Positions 1 through 8,697 of a DNA stretch of 10,291 nucleotides are shown here, piece after piece. The notes below the pieces were generated by a model that saw only the letters and a list, made by a program, of their open reading frames with translations, ran no database searches and had not been told where the DNA came from. Location of the stretch: the NCBI GenBank assembly GCA_011389755.1, contig JAABTR010000330.1:1-10291 (forward strand). Reading direction: 5' to 3'. Position numbers and translations under genes: made by a program. The stretch is from Deltaproteobacteria bacterium. Lineage in GTDB: Bacteria; Myxococcota_A; Polyangia; JAAYKL01. The number at the start of each line of letters is the position of its first letter. The first letter of the stretch is position 1.

Positions 1-16
1 CCCCGTAAACAAAGCG

Positions 17-766
17 ATGGTAGACGTGAAAAAAATCACCGAACATGGGCCGGAGGCTAAGCGCAAGAAGGTGTCCCTGCGCACGGTCGAGCGGTTGAGC
101 ACCTACCGCAAGGTCCTCGAGGAGCTGCACCAAGAGCAGGTCGAGTACGTTTACTCCCACCAGTTCGCCCACTCCGTCGGTGTCACCCCGGCGCAGCTGC
201 GCAAAGATCTCTCGATCTTCGGGTCCTTCGGAAACGTGGCCAAGGGGTACAATGTCGAACAGCTCATCTCCACGATCAGCGGGCTCTTGGGCACGAAGCA
301 GATTCAGCACGTGGCCCTCATTGGGCTTGGCAATCTGGGACGCACGCTGCTGACGTATCGCGGGTTCGAAGAGCGGGGCTTCTCCATATCGGTCGTGTTC
401 GACATCGATCCTGAGAAAGCCGGGCGCGTTTACGCCGGTCGGCGCTGTTACCACACGGACGAGCTCGAGGAATGGCTGCCTCGTTACGACGTCTCCATCG
501 CCATGCTCGCCAGCAGGCGGACCGGCTTGCAGGAGCTCGTCGAGAGGCTGGCGGGGTGCGGGGTCCGTTCGATCTTGAATTTCGTTCCCAAAGGCGTGGT
601 ATCGCCTCCGGGGGTCTTCGTAGAAGATGTCGACATCGCGGCTCGGCTCGAGAAGCTCTCGTTCCTCAACAGGAACGAACATCCCGTGTACACGGGACAA
701 AAGAGCCTCGAACAGCCGCAGGCCGATCCTTGCAAGCCGGATCCCTCGGACCAGTCGTCCCGTTGA
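17..766 (+). CDS. rex: Redox-sensing transcriptional repressor Rex
   Basis: A 249-residue protein of the Rex family, a cytoplasmic dimeric repressor that binds DNA when NADH/NAD+ is low and releases it when NADH rises. Visible: an N-terminal winged-helix region (about residues 20-85) with the family hallmark VTPAQLRKDLS (56-66) followed by FGSFG and KGYNV; then a Rossmann domain starting at about 98 with the dinucleotide loop GLGNLG (103-108) and the strand end VVFDIDPEK (126-134); and the C-terminal swap helix near 205-218 (VDIAARLEKLS). The last 30 residues, rich in Pro, Gln and Ser, extend beyond the usual end of the family. The ATG at 17 has no clear Shine-Dalgarno in the 16 bases visible and the frame is open to the window edge, so a slightly earlier start is possible. 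It heads an apparent operon with a TPR gene 31 bases downstream. The promoter, and any autoregulatory Rex operator, would lie outside the window. Confidence 0.93.
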   Translation: MVDVKKITEHGPEAKRKKVSLRTVERLSTYRKVLEELHQEQVEYVYSHQFAHSVGVTPAQLRKDLSIFGSFGNVAKGYNVEQLISTISGLLGTKQIQHVALIGLGNLGRTLLTYRGFEERGFSISVVFDIDPEKAGRVYAGRRCYHTDELEEWLPRYDVSIAMLASRRTGLQELVERLAGCGVRSILNFVPKGVVSPPGVFVEDVDIAARLEKLSFLNRNEHPVYTGQKSLEQPQADPCKPDPSDQSSR

Positions 767-782
767 AGTCTCGCGCATGAAT

Positions 783-790
783 AAGGAGGA
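783..790 (+). promoter_or_regulatory. Ribosome binding site of the TPR gene
   Basis: AAGGAGGA lies 7 bases before the ATG at 798, an optimal spacing. It sets the start of the TPR gene at 798 rather than at the in-frame ATG at 777, which lies upstream of this site, or at still earlier codons that overlap rex. Confidence 0.8.
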
Positions 791-797
791 GCTTGTG

Positions 798-2072
798 ATG
801 TCCACCCCGTCTCGGCTCGTGATTTCGGTAGTGTTGCTGGTCTCCTCTTTGACGTCGAGCGCCGGTGCCGACCCCCTGGATGAGGCCGCGGCCCGCGCGG
901 AGAATCAGCCCCGCAGGCTCGTGGAGCTCGGCGATCTCTACGTCGAGTCGCACAGGCTCGAAGAAGCGCAAAGGGCCTACAGCGCAGCGCTGGCCGCGTC
1001 CGCGGACATGGCCGAGGCGGTGCTTGGGCTCGCTCGCGTCGAGATAGCCGCGGGGAAGTTCAAGCACGCAAAGAAGTCGTGCCGGGATTTGAAAAAAAAA
1101 GATGCCTCTGGTTTCGGAGCGATTTGTGAAGGGGCCTTGTGGATGTCCGTCGATCGCACCACCCGGGCGGTCGACGAGTTTCGCTTGGCGATAAAAAAGG
1201 GCGCGAAAGCTCAGGGAAAGCTCGGGCTGGCGGATGCGCTTCGAAAAAAGGGGGACTCCCAGGCCGCCTTGACGGCCTACGGCGAAGCAGCATCTGCCGG
1301 CGCCGGTTATCGAGCTTTGCTGGGCAAGGGGCTCGTGCTCGAGGCGCTCGGGAGAAACGATGAGGCTCTGGCGGAGTTTCAAAGCGCCTTGGGCGCTCAG
1401 CCGGCGTCGAGCGCAGCCCATTACCACGCGGCGAGGCTTTTGCCGCCAGGACCCGAGGCTGTCGCGCTGCTTGAGAAGGCGACAGCCATGCGACCCGGTT
1501 GGTCCCAAGGGCTCTTGGCGCTGGGAGGCGCCCTCATCGCAGCCGGCCAGGACGCCGAAGCCTTCGAGGTCTTAAAAAAGGCCGGCCAAGCCGGAGGCGC
1601 TCAGGGCGCAGCGAGCTTTGCCCAGGCCCAGGCGCTGCGCTCCTTGGGAAGGCTGGAAGAGGCCAAAACGGCCCTCAAAGAGACCCTGAAGGCTGTGCCG
1701 AACCACCCAGGGGCGCAGGTGATGCTGGCTCGGATACACATGGACAAGGATGAGAATGACGAGGCGCTCGTGGCGCTCGAGAGAGCCCGGGCCACGGTGC
1801 CTGGGGACGTCTCGGTCTACCTGGCAAGCGGCGAGATCCACCATCGAATCGGCCGTGACACCGCCGCGCGCTCCTTTTTGAAAGAGGCCCTGGCCCTGAG
1901 CCCGAAGCTCTCGCGCGCCAACGTGCTCCTCGGTGATATCGCCTGTTCGCGCCGGCTCTACGCCGAAGCCAAGCGGTCGTATCAGGCGGCGCTCGAGGGG
2001 GACATGCAGGAATTGACCCGCTCGCAGATCGAACAGAAGATCGCCGCGTGCAAATCAAAAAAGGACAAATAG
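798..2072 (+). CDS. Exported tetratricopeptide-repeat (TPR) protein
   Basis: A 424-residue protein. Residues 1-24 look like a Sec signal peptide: a short polar start with Arg, a hydrophobic core (LVISVVLLVSSL), and AGA before the likely cut at 24/25, so it probably acts in the periplasm. There is no lipobox Cys. The rest is mostly helical TPR-like repeats of about 34 residues; the clearest are near 39-72, 171-204, 271-304, 305-338, 339-372 and 373-402, with typical patterns such as LGDLY...LEEAQRAYSAAL and ALGRNDEALAEFQSAL. The tail is basic (KSKKDK). TPR arrays are protein-binding scaffolds; the partner cannot be named. The gene sits 31 bases after rex and about 37 bases before the eIF2B-like gene, consistent with co-transcription. 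Lysine pairs are repeatedly encoded as A-AAA-AAG (see findings). The reading frame remains open upstream to 627, inside rex, but the strong ribosome site and signal peptide support 798. Confidence 0.85.
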   Translation: MSTPSRLVISVVLLVSSLTSSAGADPLDEAAARAENQPRRLVELGDLYVESHRLEEAQRAYSAALAASADMAEAVLGLARVEIAAGKFKHAKKSCRDLKKKDASGFGAICEGALWMSVDRTTRAVDEFRLAIKKGAKAQGKLGLADALRKKGDSQAALTAYGEAASAGAGYRALLGKGLVLEALGRNDEALAEFQSALGAQPASSAAHYHAARLLPPGPEAVALLEKATAMRPGWSQGLLALGGALIAAGQDAEAFEVLKKAGQAGGAQGAASFAQAQALRSLGRLEEAKTALKETLKAVPNHPGAQVMLARIHMDKDENDEALVALERARATVPGDVSVYLASGEIHHRIGRDTAARSFLKEALALSPKLSRANVLLGDIACSRRLYAEAKRSYQAALEGDMQELTRSQIEQKIAACKSKKDK

Positions 2073-2109
2073 AGACGGCGCGAAAGCGGATCCGGGTGGT
2101 CACGTGCCC

Positions 2110-3000
2110 ATGACCACAGCGGACATTCTTCGCGAAATCGCCGCGGACAGGCAAAGCGGCGCGGCGGCGCTCGCGGCCCGCGGGCTCGACGCGTTCGACG
2201 CGCTCTCCCGTCAGGGGGTGCCCGAACAGACCGGGCGCGACTGTGAGGAGCTCGCTCGCAGGCTCGACGATGTGCGGCCGTCCATGGGAGCCATCGGCGC
2301 CCAGGCGATCTTGGTGCTGGCCCAAGCCCGGGGCTTGGTCTCTCAAGGAACCGATTGGCCGACGGCGCTGCGCAGGGCCGTATTCAAACAGCGCGAGACC
2401 CTCGCTAGCGCGCAGGGCCGTATCGCGTCCATCGCCCTCGAGCACGTGGGGCGCGAACGCGTTATCGCAACCTGCTCTTGGAGCGCCACGGTCCTCAGGG
2501 CTCTCTTGTCGCTCTCACCCGGTCGCGTCGTGGTGGCCGATGGGGGTGGATTGGGCGACGGGCTCAGGGCCGCCAGGTGGCTCGCGTCGCGGGAGGTGAG
2601 CACCCAGCTGACCCCTGACAGCGCGATATGTGCGGTCATACAAGACAGCGACGCGGTCCTCATCGGGGCGGATCAGATCTTGACGGATGGGTCTGTGGTC
2701 AATCGGACAGGGTCGCTGGCCATGGCTCTGGCCGCCGGTTACGCCGGCAAGCCGGTCTACGTCCTCTGCCAAAGGATCAAGCTCTTTGGCCGCGGCGATT
2801 TCGATCCGCAGCGGTACGATCCTGGCTACGGGCCGCTCCCGCCCGAGCTCGAGGTCAGGTCTCCACTGCTCGAGGCGGTGCCGGCGGGCTTGGTCACGAG
2901 GGTGTTGACAGACAATGGAGCCCTTCGCAGCGAAGACGTCCGCCGGGCCGTCGCGGGCATGGCGCGCCTGCGCGAGGGGATGCTCGGGCGCGGGGCCTAG
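2110..3000 (+). CDS. eIF2B alpha/beta/delta-like protein (ribose-1,5-bisphosphate isomerase / MtnA superfamily)
   Basis: A 296-residue cytoplasmic protein with the fold signature of the eIF2B-regulatory-subunit / MtnA / ribose-1,5-bisphosphate isomerase superfamily. A helical N-terminal half (about 1-110) precedes a Rossmann-like C-terminal half with TCSWSATV (121-128), SDAVLIGADQIL (180-191) and GSVVNRTGS (194-202), the latter two being the family's most conserved block. Asp188 matches the catalytic Asp. From recalled family motifs (T-H-C in the isomerases), the catalytic Cys position here is Ser123, with Cys122 just before it, so isomerase activity is doubtful. Bacteria lack eIF2, so a translation-factor role is unlikely; a sugar-phosphate or nucleotide-ligand role is more plausible, but the substrate is unknown. 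The length is close to small family members. GTG at 2104 is an alternative start; GGGTGG at 2094-2099 is 10 bases from ATG 2110 but only 4 from the GTG. Probably the last gene of the rex operon. Confidence 0.78.
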   Translation: MTTADILREIAADRQSGAAALAARGLDAFDALSRQGVPEQTGRDCEELARRLDDVRPSMGAIGAQAILVLAQARGLVSQGTDWPTALRRAVFKQRETLASAQGRIASIALEHVGRERVIATCSWSATVLRALLSLSPGRVVVADGGGLGDGLRAARWLASREVSTQLTPDSAICAVIQDSDAVLIGADQILTDGSVVNRTGSLAMALAAGYAGKPVYVLCQRIKLFGRGDFDPQRYDPGYGPLPPELEVRSPLLEAVPAGLVTRVLTDNGALRSEDVRRAVAGMARLREGMLGRGA

Positions 3001-3024
3001 CGCGGAACCCTTTGCGGCTCCTTT

Positions 3025-5199
<2,175 letters not shown>

Positions 5200-5334
5200 G
5201 CGGGATTCCTCTTCATGAACATGGTTTTTGTTTGTAGCGCCCCCCAGTTATTAAAAAAAGCCCGCTTCGGCCGTTTTCATAAAATACGCGCTCGCGAGGG
5301 ACCGTTTTTTTTTGGCACGCAGAAAGAACAGACG
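5200..5334. promoter_or_regulatory. Divergent intergenic region of the two signalling genes
   Basis: These 135 bases separate two divergently transcribed genes and must hold both promoters or a shared control region. The stretch is clearly more AT-rich than its surroundings, with a 7-A run at 5253-5259, TAAAAT at 5280-5285 and a 9-T run at 5305-5313. No convincing -35/-10 pair or operator palindrome could be identified on either strand. Confidence 0.45.
5208..5213 (-). promoter_or_regulatory. Ribosome binding site fixing the GTG start of the hybrid kinase
   Basis: On the minus strand AAGAGG precedes the GTG at 5199 by eight bases. A second GTG follows immediately at 5196 but is 11 bases away, so 5199 is preferred. 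Confidence 0.5.
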
Positions 5335-7380
5335 ATGAAAACCAACGCGATATTGCTCATCGACGAAAGCGAAGAGTTCCGAAGCCGTCTGGCGGCGAGC
5401 CTCGAGCCCCGCGGCTTTTCGGTGCTGCAAGCGATGAACATGGATGGTGCGCGAGATCACATGCGGACGACCAGCGTGAGCGTGGCCGTCGTGGACGGAT
5501 TATTGTCGGGGCGCGATGGTCTCGATCTGGTGGCGCAATTGCGTTCGGACTATCCCGATCTGCAAATTGTATTTGTCTCCCACCGAATCTCGCACTTAAG
5601 CGCTCACGAGCGGCTCGCGCACAGCCTGGGCGTCGCGCTCATCTGTTACAAACCCATATCCGCACAGGAGCTTTCACTCAAGATATGCGGTCTCATGGAA
5701 CCCGCATTTTGGCGCGACCGGCCGCAGCCAGGCGAGGCTTCAAAGCCGGCAGCCGGCTCGTGGCTGGGCGGGGCCCGAGGCCCACAGCTGGAAGCGGCGC
5801 GCCGCGAGTATGAGCAGAGCATTCCAGGGAACTTTCAAAAGATCGGTCAGTCTCTCATCGACGCGCGCCACGCCGGTCGAGAATGGGGAGAGCTGGAGCA
5901 GGCGCATCGGATTGCTCATACCCTGAACGGCACGGCCGGTTCCTTGGGGTTTTCGGACGTCAGCGCGGTCGCCTATGCCATGGAGAACGTCCTCAAGGAG
6001 ATCGTGCGGATGAGGCGTCTGACGTCCTCCCCGCCGGCGTGGCCCTCGGTTGGCAGCGACGGTCCGGAGCTAGAGGCGCTGGAGAGCCTGTGGCCTGGGC
6101 AGACGAAAGCGGACAGAGAGCGCACGGTCGTGGCCGACGTCCTGGTGGTCGATGATGATCCCGACTTCCTCGCTACCGTGGCGGCGATGGGCAAGGAAAA
6201 CCTCATCCGCGTCTATTGTGCGCCAAGCGGCGCGGAGGCGCTGCGCATCGCCCAGAACCACAGCTTGGACATGGCCATCATCGATGTCTACCTGCTCGAG
6301 AACGATGACGCTTTCGACATCGCCAGGAGCCTCCGCTCGCTCGATGGGCTCTGTGAGCTGCCCATCGCCTTCATCTCTGCGGACACCTCCCTCGAAAACC
6401 GCATCGCGGCGGCCCACGCGGGCGGCTCTCTTTTTATCAAGAAGCCGCTGTCGAGCGCCGATTTCGCGGCGGTGGCTCGCCGACTGGCCCCACTTGAGAT
6501 ACGGGACCGAGCGCGGCTCCTGGTCGTGGATGACGATCCCATATTTTGCACCATGGTGGCCGGGATGCTCGAGGGCGCCGGGATGCAAGTCCAGTCGCTA
6601 CAGGACCCGAAACGGATCTTGGAGGTGCTGACCGACTATCGGCCCGACCTCATTTTGTTGGATGTGTTGATGCCGGATGTCAGCGGTTTCGATGTGTGCC
6701 GCGTGATGCGTTCCACCGAGCAGTGGAGGGACATCCCGGTCATCTTTTTGACCGCGAAGACCGACAAAGAGATCCTCTTGCAGTGTTTCAAAGCCGGTGG
6801 AGATGACTACCTCGTCAAGCCGACCCTGCGCGAGGAGCTGCTCGCCCGAATAAATGTCCGCCTCGAGAGGGTGCGGATGTTCCGGGAGAGAGCCGACCGG
6901 GACGCCCTAACGGGGTTGCCCACCCGTCGCCCTTTCATCGACATGCTGCGCATGCGCATCGAAGAAGGGGTTCGCTTCGACAAACCGGTCTCATTGTGCT
7001 TGATAGATCTCGATCACTTCAAGCGCGTCAACGATACCTACGGGCACCTGTCGGGAGATCGGGTGTTGTCGGGCTTCGGACATCTTTTGGGCAGCAGGTT
7101 CAGGTCGATGGATGTGCGGGGGCGGTGGGGCGGCGAGGAGTTTGTGGTGGCCTTTTACGGCGAGGACGCCCAGACCGCCCGCATGATCATCAACAGGGTC
7201 TTGGAAGAGGTGCGCGAGATGACCTTCACGGGAGACCATGGCGAGAGCTTCTCCATCACATTCTCCGCCGGTATCGCCTCGTTTCCCGAGGCAGGCCGCT
7301 GCTTCGACGAAATGTTTCGCAGGGTCGACGCCAAGCTCTATGAAGCAAAGGAGAAGGGGCGCAATCGGATTGAGGTTTGA
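5335..7380 (+). CDS. REC-HPt-REC-REC-GGDEF response regulator / diguanylate cyclase
   Basis: A 681-residue soluble protein predicted to make cyclic di-GMP from two GTP under phosphorelay control. In order: receiver 1 (about 4-122; Asp10/Glu11, Asp54, Ser82, Lys106); an HPt domain (about 155-228) with HTLNGTAGSLG and phospho-His195; receiver 2 (about 268-385; Asp273-275, Asp317, Ser349, Lys370); receiver 3 (about 394-512; Asp399-401, Asp443 in LLDVLMP, Thr473, Lys495); and a GGDEF domain (about 520-681) with LTGLPTRR, IDLDHFK (metal Asp558), NDTYGH and the active signature GGEEF (599-603). R590-x-x-D593 lies five residues before it, an intact product-inhibition I-site. All receivers keep the phospho-acceptor Asp. 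The REC-REC-GGDEF end resembles PleD; the added REC-HPt front is unusual. It is divergent from the hybrid kinase, its likely partner. The start at ATG 5335 is chosen because the receiver fold begins there; the frame is open upstream to 5188 but that stretch is AT-rich intergenic DNA. Only a weak purine-rich AGAAAGAA precedes it. Confidence 0.93.
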   Translation: MKTNAILLIDESEEFRSRLAASLEPRGFSVLQAMNMDGARDHMRTTSVSVAVVDGLLSGRDGLDLVAQLRSDYPDLQIVFVSHRISHLSAHERLAHSLGVALICYKPISAQELSLKICGLMEPAFWRDRPQPGEASKPAAGSWLGGARGPQLEAARREYEQSIPGNFQKIGQSLIDARHAGREWGELEQAHRIAHTLNGTAGSLGFSDVSAVAYAMENVLKEIVRMRRLTSSPPAWPSVGSDGPELEALESLWPGQTKADRERTVVADVLVVDDDPDFLATVAAMGKENLIRVYCAPSGAEALRIAQNHSLDMAIIDVYLLENDDAFDIARSLRSLDGLCELPIAFISADTSLENRIAAAHAGGSLFIKKPLSSADFAAVARRLAPLEIRDRARLLVVDDDPIFCTMVAGMLEGAGMQVQSLQDPKRILEVLTDYRPDLILLDVLMPDVSGFDVCRVMRSTEQWRDIPVIFLTAKTDKEILLQCFKAGGDDYLVKPTLREELLARINVRLERVRMFRERADRDALTGLPTRRPFIDMLRMRIEEGVRFDKPVSLCLIDLDHFKRVNDTYGHLSGDRVLSGFGHLLGSRFRSMDVRGRWGGEEFVVAFYGEDAQTARMIINRVLEEVREMTFTGDHGESFSITFSAGIASFPEAGRCFDEMFRRVDAKLYEAKEKGRNRIEV

Positions 7381-7388
7381 TGTGACGA

Positions 7389-8426
7389 CTAGATGAAGTC
7401 GCGCAGGAAGGTCTCGATGGCGTCCATGGTCGGGTCTCGGTGGATGTCGGCCTCGATGGGCAGCTCGTGCAGGGCGCCTTCGAACACGATTTTTTCGCAG
7501 TTCTTGGCTTTGGAGCAGACCCAGTCCTGGCCTTCCAGCTTGACGTGTTGGTCCAAGCTCGCTTGCAGCAGCAGCATGGGGGTTTTGATCTCCCAGGCGC
7601 GCCCGCGAGCTTCCCAGGTGCCTTCGATGGCTTCTTTGATCCACTTGTTTGTGGAGCCGCCGAGGATGATGTCCTGGTTGTCGACCAGCCAATCCCGCTC
7701 GAGTTTCCAGCGCGTGTAGCTCGAGGTCACCCCGCACTCTTCGAGGCTCCAGGTGGTTGGATCAAAGGGACCCTGCCCGGGGGCGTAGTCCGAACCTTTG
7801 CCGGTGACGGCGTTCCAGGTTACGACGCCGTAAGCCGCGAACTCCGGATAGGGCGCGGTGTTGATCTTCACCATGGGAGACGTGAGCACGACCCCCGTCA
7901 GATCCTCGGGATAGCGCTCGGCGTAGACGGTCGCTATGGCGCCGCCCATGGACTGGCCGTGCATGAAGACTTTCTCGTGGCCGTCGGCCAGGACGATGGT
8001 GTCCACGAGAGTCTTGACGTCGTCGACATAGCGGCCGAAATTTTTGACGTAGCCCTTGTGGCCGTCGGGGATCATGCGCCCCGAGGCGCCCTGACCTCTG
8101 TGATCCATCGTGTAGATGGTGAGGCCCAGGTGACGCAGGTCGTAGATGAATTCGTAGTAGGTGTAGTAGCTCTCGGTGCGGCCGTTGAGGATGACGAGCG
8201 CCCCGGCCGGCTCTTGCCCCGGCTCGAGGATGGGGTCGACCACCATGTAAGCGATTGGAACGTCATCCACTCCCATGAAGGTGCCCTCATAGGAATTCTG
8301 CTCGATGGTCGGTATGACGACCGAGTAGAATTCCGTCTCCAGGTTGTCCTCTTGGATGGCGTGGGCTTGGTGCGCCGCGGTCAAGAAAGCGAGCGTGTAA
8401 CAAACAGTCCAGAGTCTTTTTAGCAT
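7389..8426 (-). CDS. Secreted alpha/beta hydrolase, PldB (lysophospholipase L2)-like
   Basis: A 345-residue serine hydrolase of the PldB / monoacylglycerol-lipase group (Hydrolase_4). Residues 1-23 form a Sec signal peptide (MLKR, hydrophobic core, AHA before the cut), so the enzyme should be periplasmic or secreted, unlike the signal-less E. coli PldB. Seen: NGRTESY (81-87), MDHRGQGASGR (107-117) and YVDDVKTLVD, which match PldB closely; nucleophile Ser159 in GQSMGG; acid Asp292 (SLDQHV); and His320 (ALHELP). The triad is complete. Cys304 and Cys310 could form a disulfide, which suits export. The likely reaction is hydrolysis of acyl esters of lysophospholipids or monoglycerides; the exact substrate is not readable. 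The start at 8426 is chosen because GGAGG is eight bases before it; ATG 8432, two codons earlier, is only two bases from that site. It is divergent from the outer-membrane barrel gene, and its stop is eight bases from the convergent cyclase gene. Confidence 0.85.
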   Translation of the reverse strand: MLKRLWTVCYTLAFLTAAHQAHAIQEDNLETEFYSVVIPTIEQNSYEGTFMGVDDVPIAYMVVDPILEPGQEPAGALVILNGRTESYYTYYEFIYDLRHLGLTIYTMDHRGQGASGRMIPDGHKGYVKNFGRYVDDVKTLVDTIVLADGHEKVFMHGQSMGGAIATVYAERYPEDLTGVVLTSPMVKINTAPYPEFAAYGVVTWNAVTGKGSDYAPGQGPFDPTTWSLEECGVTSSYTRWKLERDWLVDNQDIILGGSTNKWIKEAIEGTWEARGRAWEIKTPMLLLQASLDQHVKLEGQDWVCSKAKNCEKIVFEGALHELPIEADIHRDPTMDAIETFLRDFI

Positions 8427-8434
8427 CTTCATTA

Positions 8435-8441
8435 CCTCCCC
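8435..8441 (-). promoter_or_regulatory. Ribosome binding site of the hydrolase gene
   Basis: On the minus strand GGGGAGG gives a strong Shine-Dalgarno. It lies eight bases before ATG 8426 and two before ATG 8432, so translation most likely begins at 8426. Confidence 0.7.
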
Positions 8442-8558
8442 TGAATTAGGAAAAATGGGTTAAAAAAGCGTCACCAACGTACACACTGGCTCTGCCTGAT
8501 GCAAGAATAAAAAACTCTATGAGCCGATGTTTTTGTCGCGTTGTTTGCAATTATTTTT

Positions 8559-8574
8559 CGAAGAAGCGAAGAAG
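8559..8574. repeat. Perfect tandem repeat, two copies of CGAAGAAG
   Basis: CGAAGAAG occurs twice head to tail in the divergent intergenic region, flanked by TTCGAA-type sequence on the left and ATTCGA on the right. It could be a regulator half-site pair or simple-sequence noise. There are only two copies, so it is weak evidence of function. Confidence 0.4.
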
Positions 8575-8697
8575 ATTCGATTCTCATCGATGTTTTCCCT
8601 GACGGGGGCCCCTGCTCGTTTTTGCGGCCGCCGGGTTTTTCCCGTGTTGACCGCGGTGGTTGCTTGATGCGATGAACGAAAACGTCTGGAGGCAGAT

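Larger units (their letters stand above)
8433..8697. promoter_or_regulatory. Divergent intergenic region between hydrolase and outer-membrane protein
   Basis: About 265 bases without a gene, holding the control region of both flanking genes. A weak minus-strand promoter candidate is TTGCAT (8499-8504) and TACGTT (8476-8481) with a 17-base spacer; each box matches the sigma-70 consensus at only about half its positions. No good plus-strand promoter was found; TTGACC at 8647-8652 lacks a matching -10. Other structure includes a tandem 8-bp repeat (8559-8574) and two perfect 8-bp GC palindromes (8605-8612 and 8624-8631) of unknown role. GGAGG at 8688-8692 is the ribosome site of the plus-strand gene. 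Confidence 0.4.

Noticed and set aside
627..797. Upstream in-frame extension of the TPR gene, overlapping rex
   Set aside because: The strong AAGGAGGA site at 783-790 and a signal peptide beginning at 798 fix the start; the extension is rex sequence read in another frame.
3001..3024. Possible terminator between the eIF2B-like gene and the kinase
   Set aside because: There is a T-run at 3022-3026 but no stable hairpin before it.
5200..5334. Search for Rex operators (TTGTGAA/TTCACAA or TGTTAA/TTAACA type) in this and the other gaps
   Set aside because: No paired half-sites with the expected spacing were found in any intergenic region of the window.
7440..8423. Long open frame of 327 codons on the plus strand opposite the hydrolase
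   Set aside because: The hydrolase on the minus strand has a full catalytic triad, signal peptide and ribosome site; the opposite frame is a by-product of GC-rich codon use. The same holds for long antisense frames at 666-1508, 1675-2445, 6991-7737 and 9118-9981.
8605..8631. GC palindromes GGGGCCCC and GCGGCCGC followed by T-runs, resembling a terminator
   Set aside because: The palindromes have no loop, and no upstream gene on the plus strand ends here; both flanking genes point away.
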